Part shown: positions 26,924-34,960 of the stretch, piece after piece | Layout: each line of letters opens with the position of its first letter | Numbering within the stretch: the first letter of the stretch is position 1 | Source: Frankia sp. RB7 | GTDB taxonomy: Bacteria; Pseudomonadota; Alphaproteobacteria; Rhizobiales; Xanthobacteraceae | NCBI GenBank assembly: GCA_030403585.1 | Contig: JAUEPE010000001.1 | Coordinates: 452,803 to 516,802 of the forward strand | Length of the DNA: 64,000 nt | Reading direction: 5' to 3' | Program-made: the position numbers and the translations under genes | The notes under the pieces: generated by a model | Databases searched by the model: none | What the model was told of the DNA's origin: nothing | Seen by the model: the letters and a program-made list of their open reading frames with translations, nothing else

Positions 26924-28009
26924 CTATGCGGTCGCCCTCTGGATGCTGACTTCGCTGACGCCGACCTCGCGGGCGGTGTTCACTATCGCCGCCCAGGTGT
27001 CATCCGGCAAGGGGATGCCGTTTTTGCTGCGTTCAGCCCTGGTTTTGCGCTCAGGATCGCCGGGAATCAGCACCTGATCGACCCCCGCCATCGGCTTGGT
27101 GGCACGGATGAAGTCGGTATAGCGCGTGACCTCTGCATCGAACACATGGGAGGTATCGACCACCTTCGGATCGATATAGAAGGCCAGCATGCCGTTGGCG
27201 AAGCGGCGGTCGCCCGAGGTAGCCCCGGTTCCGGTCAGCGCGCCGCCAAGCAGCTCGCACATGAAGGCAAGGCCCGAGCCCTTGTGGTCGCCAAAGGCGC
27301 GGATCGCGCCCGTGCCCTTGGTGTGATCGCGCGGTCCTTCCGGCGTGAACGGGCCGTAGAGCACGACCGGGTCCTCGCGCAGGCTACCGTCGGCATCGAC
27401 CAGCGCGCCCTTCGGCAGCTTCTTGCCGCCGCGGCTTGCGACCAGCACCTTGCCTTCTGCGACGACCGAGGTGGCAAAATCCAGCACGATCGGGTCCTGG
27501 CCCGCGCGCGGGATGCCGACACAATAAGGCGCGGTGGACAGCCGCTTCTCGACGCCACCGAACGGCGCCACCAGCAGCGAACCCGCGGCATTGACGAAAT
27601 GCACGGAGACCAGGCCTTCGGCAGCCGCCATCTCGGCCCAGTCGCCGACGCGGCCGATATGGCCGGCATTGCGCAGTGCAACAGCAGCAAGCCCCGCCTT
27701 CTTGCATTTCTCGATGCCGATCCGGACCGCTTGCGGCGTCACGGTCTGACCGTAGCCGAACTTGCCGTCGACCACCGCGAGCGAGGGCGTGTCGACGACG
27801 ATTTCGGCGGTCTGGTTCGGAACCACGAAACCCGTCTTCAGCCATCGGATGTAGACGGGCACACGGATCACGCCATGGCTGTCATGGCCAGTGAGGTTCG
27901 CTGTCGTCAGGTAAGTCGCGATCCGCTTCGCCTCTTCCGGCGAGGACTGAGCATGGCCGAAGACCTCGCCGACGAAATCGATGAGATTCTGGACCTGGAT
28001 CGTGACCAT
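26924..28009 (-). CDS. Ldh2/malate-type NAD(P)-dependent oxidoreductase
   Basis: This 361-residue protein is of the Ldh2 family (malate/L-sulfolactate/ureidoglycolate dehydrogenase fold, not the Rossmann type). Signature blocks include TGHDSHGVIRVP (catalytic His expected here), RNAGHIGRVGDW and AFGDHKGSGLAFMCELLGGAL. Family members oxidise 2-hydroxy acids. The ATG at 28009 has GGGAGAG seven bases upstream; an earlier TTG at 28015 is less likely. It follows livF by 15 bases, so it belongs to the transport operon. With the aldolase and dehydratase it suggests oxidation of a hydroxy acid before or after dehydration. The specific substrate is unknown. Confidence 0.87.
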   Translation of the reverse strand: MVTIQVQNLIDFVGEVFGHAQSSPEEAKRIATYLTTANLTGHDSHGVIRVPVYIRWLKTGFVVPNQTAEIVVDTPSLAVVDGKFGYGQTVTPQAVRIGIEKCKKAGLAAVALRNAGHIGRVGDWAEMAAAEGLVSVHFVNAAGSLLVAPFGGVEKRLSTAPYCVGIPRAGQDPIVLDFATSVVAEGKVLVASRGGKKLPKGALVDADGSLREDPVVLYGPFTPEGPRDHTKGTGAIRAFGDHKGSGLAFMCELLGGALTGTGATSGDRRFANGMLAFYIDPKVVDTSHVFDAEVTRYTDFIRATKPMAGVDQVLIPGDPERKTRAERSKNGIPLPDDTWAAIVNTAREVGVSEVSIQRATA

Positions 28010-28024
28010 GAGCAAACTCTCCCG

Positions 28025-28756
28025 TTACGCACTCACCTTGGCATGCCCGCCGAGATAGGCGGCGCGGATCGCTTCGTTGCCCCAGAGCTCGTCGGGCTTG
28101 CCACCGAGCACGATGCGGCCGGTCTCCAGCACATAGCCGTAATCGGCGACCGACAGGCCCATGCGCGCGTTCTGCTCGACCAGCAACACGGTGGTGTTGC
28201 GCCGGATCTCGGAGATGATCTTGAACACGGCCTGCACGATGACGGGCGCAAGACCAAGCGAGGGCTCATCCAGAAGCAGCAGCCGCGGCTTTGCCATCAG
28301 CCCGCGCGCGACCGCCACCATCTGGAGCTGGCCACCCGACAGCGTCCAGCCGAGCGCGTTTGTGAACTTCCTGATGTCCGGAAACAGGTCGAACATCGCA
28401 TCCGCCTCGCGCGAGATCTCCGAGGTCGCCGCCCGGCGGTTGGATGCGCCGAGCATGATGTTCTCTTTCACCGTCAGCCCCGGGAACACGCGACGGCCTT
28501 CCGGCACGTGGCTGATGCCCATGCGGACGATGGCCTCGGGGCCGAGCCCTGCGATCGACTTGCCGTCGTACAGGATGTCGCCGGAGGTCGGCTTGGCGAG
28601 GCCGGAGATGGCGCGCAGGGTCGTCGACTTGCCGGCGCCGTTGGCACCAAGCAGCGTCACCACCTGGCCCTCTTCGACGGCACAGGTCACGCCGCGCAAC
28701 GCTTCGATCTCGCCGTAGCGCACCACGAGGTTGCGGATTTCGAGCAACGGCATCAT
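28025..28756 (-). CDS. livF: ABC transporter ATP-binding protein LivF-like
   Basis: The 243-residue ATPase has Walker A GANGAGKST, signature LSGGQLQ and Walker B LLLLDEPSLGLAP. The C-terminus and length match LivF of high-affinity branched-chain amino acid-type transporters. It works at the cytoplasmic face of the LivH and LivM-LivG proteins encoded just upstream. Its start overlaps the fused permease/ATPase stop by four bases (ATGA), so it is coupled. The linked dehydrogenase, aldolase and dehydratase genes suggest a hydroxy or sugar acid ligand rather than an amino acid. Confidence 0.92.
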   Translation of the reverse strand: MMPLLEIRNLVVRYGEIEALRGVTCAVEEGQVVTLLGANGAGKSTTLRAISGLAKPTSGDILYDGKSIAGLGPEAIVRMGISHVPEGRRVFPGLTVKENIMLGASNRRAATSEISREADAMFDLFPDIRKFTNALGWTLSGGQLQMVAVARGLMAKPRLLLLDEPSLGLAPVIVQAVFKIISEIRRNTTVLLVEQNARMGLSVADYGYVLETGRIVLGGKPDELWGNEAIRAAYLGGHAKVSA

Positions 28757-30531
28757 TCGCTCCCGAGATAGGCGGAGACGACGTCTGGATGACGCAGCAC
28801 AGCCATGGATTCGCCGTCCGCGATGCGGCGTCCGAAATTGAGCACGGTGATGTGCTGGGCCGCTTCCGAGACCAGCGTCATGTCGTGATCGATGATCAGG
28901 ATGGTGAGCCCCTGCGCTGCGATGCGCTTGAGCAGCTCATGCAGCTCGAGCTTCTCGGTCGAGTTGAGGCCGGCCGCGGGCTCATCGAGCAGCAGCAGCG
29001 TCGGGTTCGACGCCAGCGCACGCGCGATCTCGATCAGGCGCTGATGGCCGTAGGAGAAGCTCGAAATCAGCTCGTTGGCGCGACTACCCAGCCCGACGAA
29101 GGTCAGCGCTTCCATCGCACGCTCGGTCAGCGCGTCATCGCCCTTGCCGACCATGGTGTTGCCGGGCCGCTCCGCGCCGATCTCGACATTCTCCAGCGCT
29201 GTCATCGAACGGAACAGGCGGATGTTCTGGAACGTGCGCCCAAGACCCGACGCCGTACGCTGATGCGGCGGCATGTGGGTGATGTCGGTGCCGTCGAGCA
29301 CGATCTTGCCTGCGGTCGCCACATAGAGACCCGAGAGCACATTGAGCGTGGTGGTCTTGCCCGAGCCGTTCGGCCCGATCAGCGCATGCACGCCGCCCCG
29401 CTTCACGGCTATGTCGACGCCGTCGACGGCCTTGAGGCCACCGAAATGCTTCGACAGACCGGTGACCTCCAGCACAATGTCGCCGCCGATCGTCGCCGGC
29501 TTGAGCTGCAAGGCGTTCGCTGCCGGCGGTGTCTTGATCTTGGCGCGCCAGCGCGCGAAGGCATCCGACACAAAACCCCAGATGCCATCGGGCATGAAGC
29601 GGATGATCAGGATCACGAACAGGCCGTAGATCGCCAAATAAAGCCCCGGCACGCTCTTGAGGAAGCGCAGCCATTCCGGGATCAGGATCAGGAGACCCGT
29701 GCCGATCGCAGAACCAATCGGTGAGGCCACGCCGCCGAGCAGCGACATGGTCAGGAACACGATCGATTCCGCGAACGAGAACTGATCGGGGCTGACATAG
29801 GCGAAGCCGCCCGCGAACAATCCACCGGCAAGCCCGCCAAGCAGCGCGCAGATCGCAAAGGCGTTAATCTTGGTGCGGAAAACGTCGATGCCGTTGACGC
29901 CGGCCGCGAGTTCGTTGTCGCGCACCGCACGCATGGCGCGGCCGAGCTTGGTGTCGGGGAGATGCCAGACCAGATAGCCGACGATCGCCAGCATCGCGAC
30001 GCAGAAGGCGAGATAGCTCTGCGACGACTGGAACAGGTCGGGCCGCTTGATGTTGGAGACGCCGTCCGGGCCATGCGTCAGCCAGATCGCGTTGATCATC
30101 ACCAGCGTGACGATCTGCTGGAACGAGATCGTCACCATCGCAAGGTAATGACCGCCGAGCCGCAAGGTCGACGCGCCCAGCACGGCGCCGGCCAGCAGCG
30201 AGATCACACAGCCGCCGACCAGACACAGCCAGAAGCTGACCTGCAGATCCGTCGTGCCGATGCCGACCGCATAGGCGCCTAGCCCGAAGAACGCGGCTTG
30301 GGCGAGATTGATCTGGCCGCACAGGCCGAGCACGACCGAAAGCCCGAACACCGCGATCGCAAACGTGGTGGCCTGGAGCAGGATGTTGTGAACGTAGCCG
30401 TCGAAGTTCATGTTGGCCGCGACGACGACCAGGATCGCCGCGCCGATGAAGTACGGCAGATGCCGGACCAGCAGCGGCTTCGAGTGGATGGCTTGTGCCG
30501 GAATCGGCATGTTGTCGCTGGGGGCGCTCAT
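28753..30531 (-). CDS. Fused Liv-type permease and ATPase (LivM-LivG)
   Basis: The 592-residue protein joins a LivM-type permease (about 20-320, eight or more helices; GLCGQINLAQAAFFGLGAYA is a family block) to a LivG-type ATPase (about 350-590; Walker A GPNGSGKTT, signature region FSYGHQRLIEIARAL, Walker B LLLLDEPAAGLN). In E. coli these are two proteins; fusions occur in proteobacteria. It needs LivH and LivF, encoded on either side with four-base overlaps. It imports the ligand of the binding protein encoded upstream. The order of both functional parts is clear. Confidence 0.92.
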   Translation of the reverse strand: MSAPSDNMPIPAQAIHSKPLLVRHLPYFIGAAILVVVAANMNFDGYVHNILLQATTFAIAVFGLSVVLGLCGQINLAQAAFFGLGAYAVGIGTTDLQVSFWLCLVGGCVISLLAGAVLGASTLRLGGHYLAMVTISFQQIVTLVMINAIWLTHGPDGVSNIKRPDLFQSSQSYLAFCVAMLAIVGYLVWHLPDTKLGRAMRAVRDNELAAGVNGIDVFRTKINAFAICALLGGLAGGLFAGGFAYVSPDQFSFAESIVFLTMSLLGGVASPIGSAIGTGLLILIPEWLRFLKSVPGLYLAIYGLFVILIIRFMPDGIWGFVSDAFARWRAKIKTPPAANALQLKPATIGGDIVLEVTGLSKHFGGLKAVDGVDIAVKRGGVHALIGPNGSGKTTTLNVLSGLYVATAGKIVLDGTDITHMPPHQRTASGLGRTFQNIRLFRSMTALENVEIGAERPGNTMVGKGDDALTERAMEALTFVGLGSRANELISSFSYGHQRLIEIARALASNPTLLLLDEPAAGLNSTEKLELHELLKRIAAQGLTILIIDHDMTLVSEAAQHITVLNFGRRIADGESMAVLRHPDVVSAYLGSE

Positions 30532-31400
30532 GCCTTCTCCGCCACGCGTTCACCAAAAATGCCCTGCGGCCGGAAGATCAGGAAGGCGATCAGAACCAGG
30601 AAAGCGAAGCCGTCCTTGTACGGCACCGAGATATAGGCCGCGCCAAAGGTCTCGATCACGCCAAGCGCCAGACCGCCGATGATGGCGCCGGCGACGTCGC
30701 CGAAGCCGCCGATGATGGTGGCCGCGAACGCTTTGAGTGCGATGGTCGAACCCATCTGGATCGAGACGAACAGCACTGGTGCAACGAGGATGCCGGCGAG
30801 ACCGCCGAGCACCGCGGAATAGATGAAGGTGATCATGATCATGGTCGACACGGAAATGCCCAGCAGCGAGGCCATTTCCTTGTCCTGCGAAGTTGCCTGC
30901 AGCTTCTTGCCGAGCAACGTCTTCTCGAAAAACCAGAAATTGAAGACCACGAGGCAGATGGTGACGCCGATGATCAGGAGATACTGGCTGTCGAGATAGA
31001 CCGGGCCGACCTGAATGCCGGGCGTTTCAAACCAGCCTTCCAGCACCTGCGGCTGCGGACCATAGATCGCGAGCACCGAATTGGCGAGCAGGATCGAGGC
31101 ACCGATGGTGGCGATGATCACAGGCAGGTAAGTGCGGTGGCGCAGCGGGTAATAGACGCCGAGATTGAAGACGACGCCGAGCAGCGCCATGCCGAGCAAC
31201 GCGACGATGAAGGCCGCCCAATAAGGCAGACCGGCCTCGACCGCGACGACCATCAGATAGGCTGCGACCATGGAGAATTCGCCCTGGGCAAAATTCACCA
31301 CATTGGTGGCACGGAAGATCAGCACGAAGCCGAGCGCGACGAGCGCGTACACGGCGCCGATACCGATGCCGGTAAAGAGCAATTGTAGTGCGAGATCCAT
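30528..31400 (-). CDS. livH: Liv-type ABC permease LivH-like
   Basis: The 290-residue permease has about eight hydrophobic helices and the LivH block VNFAQGEFSMVAAYL near the third helix, plus GGFGDVAGAIIGGLALGVIE near the C-terminus. It should pair with the LivM part of the fused protein to form the channel. Its stop overlaps the next start by four bases. The Shine-Dalgarno region before the ATG is weak, and a long palindrome separates it from the binding-protein gene, so expression may be lower than that of the binding protein. Confidence 0.92.
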   Translation of the reverse strand: MDLALQLLFTGIGIGAVYALVALGFVLIFRATNVVNFAQGEFSMVAAYLMVVAVEAGLPYWAAFIVALLGMALLGVVFNLGVYYPLRHRTYLPVIIATIGASILLANSVLAIYGPQPQVLEGWFETPGIQVGPVYLDSQYLLIIGVTICLVVFNFWFFEKTLLGKKLQATSQDKEMASLLGISVSTMIMITFIYSAVLGGLAGILVAPVLFVSIQMGSTIALKAFAATIIGGFGDVAGAIIGGLALGVIETFGAAYISVPYKDGFAFLVLIAFLIFRPQGIFGERVAEKA

Positions 31401-31505
31401 GACAAGCGATCTGTTGGAGGAGAAGCGAAGATTCGGTGCCTACGGGAGCCGAGCGGCTGTCGTATTCACAGCATCTCGTCAAAGGCCGCGCGGGAGATAG
31501 CAGGG

Positions 31506-31610
31506 CTCTCTCCCCCCTTGTGGGGGGAGAGTTGGAGAGGGGTAAGCCACATACACCGCCCGTGCGGCTTACCCCTCTCCCTAACCCTCCCCCGCAAGGG
31601 GGGAGGGAAC
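31506..31610. repeat. Compound palindrome between binding-protein and permease genes
   Basis: Three stems follow one another: a C-run/G-run hairpin at 31508-31531 with loop TTGT; a perfect 15-bp arm pair at 31534-31548 and 31566-31580; and another GC-rich hairpin at about 31584-31607. It lies after the substrate-binding-protein gene and before livH on the same strand. Such structures often protect the upstream message and lower downstream expression. Its stems match the theme of the copies at 25.8 and 47.5 kb. Confidence 0.82.
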
Positions 31611-31637
31611 CCATCCGTTCGTGCGTTCCTAACAGCG

Positions 31638-32783
31638 TCAGTCGTTGAACTCGATGTGCTTGTCGAAGGTGATGTTGCCCTTCTCGTTCTTCACGATGTT
31701 GTAGCCGTGGAGACCGTCGCCGTTCTGGTCGAAATTGTATTCGCCCTCGGCACCGGCGAACTTCTTGGTCGCCAGGATGGCTTCGCGGATCTTGCCGGAA
31801 TCGGTGGAGCCGGCCTTGTTGATCGCCGCCGACAACACGTTGATGGCATCGAACGTCCATGAGCTCTGGTTATCCGGCGCGACCTTGACCGCGTCGCGGT
31901 AGATCTTGCCGAACGCCTTCGAACCTTCGCTGGAATCCTCGGCATAGTCGGCCACGCCATAGGTATTGTAGAGCGCGGGACCGGCAAGCTTCAGCGCGGT
32001 GATGTTGACGATCGAGGGCGAGCCAACCCAGGGGATGTTGACGCCGAGCTGACGGAGCTGGCGGGCGAAGATGCCGAGGTCGTTCTCGAAGGTGAAGTAG
32101 GAGCCGAGAATGTCGGCGCCCGACTGCTTGATTGCGAGCACGACCGGCGTGAAATCCTGGCTCTGGTTGGCGTAGCCCTGGTCGAGCACGGGCGGAGCGC
32201 CCAGCTTGGTCAGCGCTTCCGTCAGCGCCTTGCCGCCGGCGGTGCCGAACGCGTCGGTCGAATGCAGCACGGCCCACTTCTTCTTGGCCAACGTGCTGAC
32301 GCCGTATTCGGCGATGACGCGGCCGGAATAGCTGTCATTGGGACGACAGCGGAACAGCCACTGATTGCCCATATGGGTGAGGTTCGGATCGGTGCCGCCG
32401 ATCATCACGGGCTTGCCTAGCTTGATGACGTCAGGCGCCATCGCATGCACCTGGGTCGAGCGGATCGAGCCGAGGAACCCGACGATATCAGGCTGAGAGG
32501 CGAGCTTGGAGAAGGCGAGCACGATGCCGGGATTGGTGGTCTGATCGTCCTCGACGATCAACTCGCCCTGCTTTCCCAGGATCCCGCCGGCCTTGTTGAC
32601 GGCTTCGAGCGCGAGCTTGGCGCCCTTGATGGCGTAACCCCCGGACTCAGCGGCGGGACCGGTAACGGGCGCGCACATGCCGATCTTGATGGTGGCGCCC
32701 TGCGCATTCGCGCTCTTGATGAGGTATGGCGCGGCAATACCGGCAGCAATTCCGGTCGCGAAATCGCGTCTCGTCAGTTTCAT
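31638..32783 (-). CDS. Tat-exported Liv-type substrate-binding protein
   Basis: The 381-residue protein begins MKLTRRDFATGIAAGIAAPY. TRRDF is a twin-arginine motif, so export through Tat is predicted, with cleavage after about residue 28 (ANAQG). The mature part is a type I periplasmic-binding fold (IKIGMCAPVTGPAAESGGYA onward). It delivers its ligand to the LivH/LivM-G/LivF transporter encoded downstream. GGGAG stands six bases before the ATG. The ligand is unknown but is likely related to the operon's hydroxy-acid enzymes. Confidence 0.9.
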   Translation of the reverse strand: MKLTRRDFATGIAAGIAAPYLIKSANAQGATIKIGMCAPVTGPAAESGGYAIKGAKLALEAVNKAGGILGKQGELIVEDDQTTNPGIVLAFSKLASQPDIVGFLGSIRSTQVHAMAPDVIKLGKPVMIGGTDPNLTHMGNQWLFRCRPNDSYSGRVIAEYGVSTLAKKKWAVLHSTDAFGTAGGKALTEALTKLGAPPVLDQGYANQSQDFTPVVLAIKQSGADILGSYFTFENDLGIFARQLRQLGVNIPWVGSPSIVNITALKLAGPALYNTYGVADYAEDSSEGSKAFGKIYRDAVKVAPDNQSSWTFDAINVLSAAINKAGSTDSGKIREAILATKKFAGAEGEYNFDQNGDGLHGYNIVKNEKGNITFDKHIEFND

Positions 32784-33077
32784 TCATTTCTCCCTGGGGC
32801 CGGGCGTCCTTGTCGGCCCTTCTTTATTTGGCTTTGTTTCTGAATACAGAGCCGGATGCTACTTACGGACTCTTCCGGCGTGAGTAAATTGATATTGAGA
32901 TGCCATCGACTAAGTGCGGAGTGGTCATGCCCCCGAGGTGATTAACACCTGCGGCAGCGATCTATTCTCAGCTGCTTTTCCAGGGGATCTCGCGCAATTC
33001 ACGTCGCGCGCACTGCCCACGCGTTATGCAATGACGACAGTCATGCGTGACGGGAACGTCACCATGCAAATTTGCCG
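32784..33077. promoter_or_regulatory. Promoter region of the ABC operon with AGGTG/CACCT dyad
   Basis: This 294-base gap must hold the promoter of the binding-protein gene. AGGTG at 32936-32940, five bases and CACCT at 32946-32950 form a short perfect dyad about 155 bases upstream of that gene. It could be an operator or a small hairpin after hpaR, whose stop is at 33078. No gene is seen. Confidence 0.35.
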
Positions 33078-33596
33078 CTACGCATCGTCCGTGATCTCCT
33101 CACGCGCTTCCGTGGAAGCGAGGCACAATTCCAACTCTCCAAGCATCTCCTGCAACTCGACGAGCTTGCGCGCGCCGAAGCGCTGCGTGATCTCGGCATA
33201 GATCGCTTCCGAGGACGGCGCGACGGAGGCCATCAGCTTCACACCTTCTTTCGAAATCGAGACCATGCTGCGGCGCTGGTCCGCCTTCGCCGTCTTGCGC
33301 TCGATCAAATTGCGCGCCTCCAGATCGCGCAGGATGCGCGACAGGCTCGGCCCAAGGAGAAACGCGGTGCGCGCGAGTTCCGTGACTTCGGCGGCCTCGA
33401 TGGCGGCAAGCGCGCGCAGGATACGCCATTGCTGCTCGGTCAGACCGTGCTCGCGCAGCGCTGGGCGAAATTGCCGCATCACCGCCTCGCGTGCCCGGAG
33501 CAGCGACATCGGCAGCGATCGCGAGAAATCGCGCATCGGCACATGGCGCGCGGTAGGCGCGCTTGCGTTGGTGGGATCAGCCGGTCTTTTCACCAT
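33078..33596 (-). CDS. hpaR: MarR-family repressor of the homoprotocatechuate operon
   Basis: The 172-residue MarR-type winged-helix protein has LREHGLTEQQWRILRALAAI (helices 1-2), VTELARTAFLLGPSLSRILR (recognition helix about 75-90) and the wing KADQRRSMVSISKEG. This matches HpaR, which represses the meta-cleavage operon until 4-hydroxyphenylacetate or its 3-hydroxy or catechol derivatives bind. It is divergent from hpaH. A perfect 16-bp palindrome lies between the two starts. AAAGGGCGTC precedes the ATG. Self-repression is likely. Confidence 0.88.
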   Translation of the reverse strand: MVKRPADPTNASAPTARHVPMRDFSRSLPMSLLRAREAVMRQFRPALREHGLTEQQWRILRALAAIEAAEVTELARTAFLLGPSLSRILRDLEARNLIERKTAKADQRRSMVSISKEGVKLMASVAPSSEAIYAEITQRFGARKLVELQEMLGELELCLASTEAREEITDDA

Positions 33597-33673
33597 GACG
33601 CCCTTTCAAAGCCGCCCTTTCAAGTCGCAAAAAGTTTGCAATGCAGCAAGTCCAGATTCAGTTTGACGCATTC

Positions 33674-33689
33674 ACTTAACATGTTAAGT
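33674..33689. promoter_or_regulatory. Perfect 16-bp palindrome, likely HpaR operator
   Basis: ACTTAACATGTTAAGT is a perfect palindrome in the hpaR-hpaH divergent region, 33 bases before the hpaH ATG and 77 bases before the hpaR ATG. It is AT-rich in a GC-rich setting. MarR proteins bind such palindromes of about 16-20 bp as dimers. Occupation would block both promoters. Confidence 0.65.
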
Positions 33690-33722
33690 ATTTCCGGGCA
33701 CCACGATTTTGGTCGATCACCG

Positions 33723-34529
33723 ATGGCGCTTTCCAAAGACGATATCCTTGCTTGCGCGAACCGTCTGCACCAGGCGGAGAAGACCCGCGTGCAGATCCGG
33801 CAGCTTTCGCAGGATTTCCCTGACATCACCATCGCCCATGCCTACGCGATTCAGAAGGCGTGGGTCGACATCAAGATCGCCGAGGGACGCCTCGTCAAAG
33901 GCCACAAGATCGGCCTGACCTCGAAGGCGATGCAGAGCGCGCTTGATATCAACGAGCCGGATTCCGGAGTGCTGCTCGACGACATGTTCTTCGCCGACGG
34001 CGGCTTGGTCCCGACCGAGCGCTTCATCGCGACACGCGTCGAGGCCGAGCTTGCCTTCGTCATGAGCAAGCGCTTGTCGGGGCCGGACTGCACGATGTTC
34101 GACGTGCTCAACGCCACCGACTTCGTGGTGCCGGCGCTGGAGATCCTGGATACACGCATCGAGCGCGTCGATCCCAAGACCAAGGCGACGCGAAAAATCT
34201 ACGACACCATCGCCGACAATGCCGCGAATGCCGGCATCGTGCTCGGCGGACGGCCGATCCGTCCGCTGGACGCGGATTTGCGCTGGATCGGCGCGCTTTG
34301 CTTCAAGAACGGTCAGCTCGAAGAAACCGGGCTCGCCGCCGGCGTGCTCAATCATCCCGCGACGGCCGTGGCATGGCTTGCGAACAAGATCGCACCGCTT
34401 GGGCTCGCGCTCGAGCCCGGCCAAATCGTGCTCGCCGGCTCCTTCATCCGTCCGATCGAGACCCGCAAGGGCGACACAATTCAAGCCGATTATGGCGCCT
34501 ACGGCTCGGTCAGCTGCTACTTCGCTTGA
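33723..34529 (+). CDS. hpaH: 2-oxohept-4-ene-1,7-dioate hydratase
   Basis: The 268-residue protein is a FAH-superfamily hydratase, with VKGHKIGLTSKAMQSALDIN, RVEAELAFVMSK (metal ligands Glu) and VVPALEILDTRI. HpaH adds water to 2-oxohept-4-enedioate in the lower homoprotocatechuate route. It is the first gene of the operon, just after the HpaR palindrome. The start codon at 33723 is chosen by family length; the open frame reaches far upstream without meaning. Its product would be cleaved by an HpaI aldolase; the only one in this window is at 25994. Confidence 0.9.
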   Translation: MALSKDDILACANRLHQAEKTRVQIRQLSQDFPDITIAHAYAIQKAWVDIKIAEGRLVKGHKIGLTSKAMQSALDINEPDSGVLLDDMFFADGGLVPTERFIATRVEAELAFVMSKRLSGPDCTMFDVLNATDFVVPALEILDTRIERVDPKTKATRKIYDTIADNAANAGIVLGGRPIRPLDADLRWIGALCFKNGQLEETGLAAGVLNHPATAVAWLANKIAPLGLALEPGQIVLAGSFIRPIETRKGDTIQADYGAYGSVSCYFA

Positions 34530-34561
34530 AGCAATAAATCGACACAGGGAGTGAAACAGCC

Positions 34562-34960
34562 ATGCCGCATTTCACGATCGAATATTCGGCCAATCTCGAT
34601 CACCACCTCGACATCGGCGCCGTCTGCGAGATCGTCCGCAAGGCAGCGGTCGAGACCGGCATCTTCCCGCTCGGCGGCATCCGTGTTCGTGCCATCCGCT
34701 GCGAACACTATGCGATCGCCGATGCCAAGCACGACTACGGCTTCCTCGACATGCTGCTGCGCATCGGCGAGGGCCGCGACCTCGCCACGCGGCAGAAGGC
34801 CGGCGAGCATGTCTTCCAGGCGCTCTCCAAACATCTCGACCCCGTCTTCGCTGGCTCAAAATTCGCCTTGTCGTTCGACATGCAGATCAACGACAAGGAC
34901 ACCAGCTGGAAGCGCAACAACATCCACGACGCATTGAAAGTGGTGGCCGCCCATGGATAA
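34562..34960 (+). CDS. hpaF: 5-carboxymethyl-2-hydroxymuconate isomerase
   Basis: The 132-residue protein begins MPHFTIEYSANL; Pro2 would be the N-terminal catalytic base typical of the tautomerase superfamily. Length and the HYAIAD...FLDMLLRIGEGR block match CHM isomerase (HpaF/HpcD), which shifts the double bond of 5-carboxymethyl-2-hydroxymuconate. AGGGAG precedes the ATG. Its end overlaps the hpaE start by eight bases. Confidence 0.92.
   Translation: MPHFTIEYSANLDHHLDIGAVCEIVRKAAVETGIFPLGGIRVRAIRCEHYAIADAKHDYGFLDMLLRIGEGRDLATRQKAGEHVFQALSKHLDPVFAGSKFALSFDMQINDKDTSWKRNNIHDALKVVAAHG

Noticed and set aside
25628..28771. A long plus-strand frame antisense to the Ldh2, aldolase and LivF genes
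   Set aside because: The minus strand carries Walker motifs and family signatures; the plus-strand frame is only a high-GC shadow.
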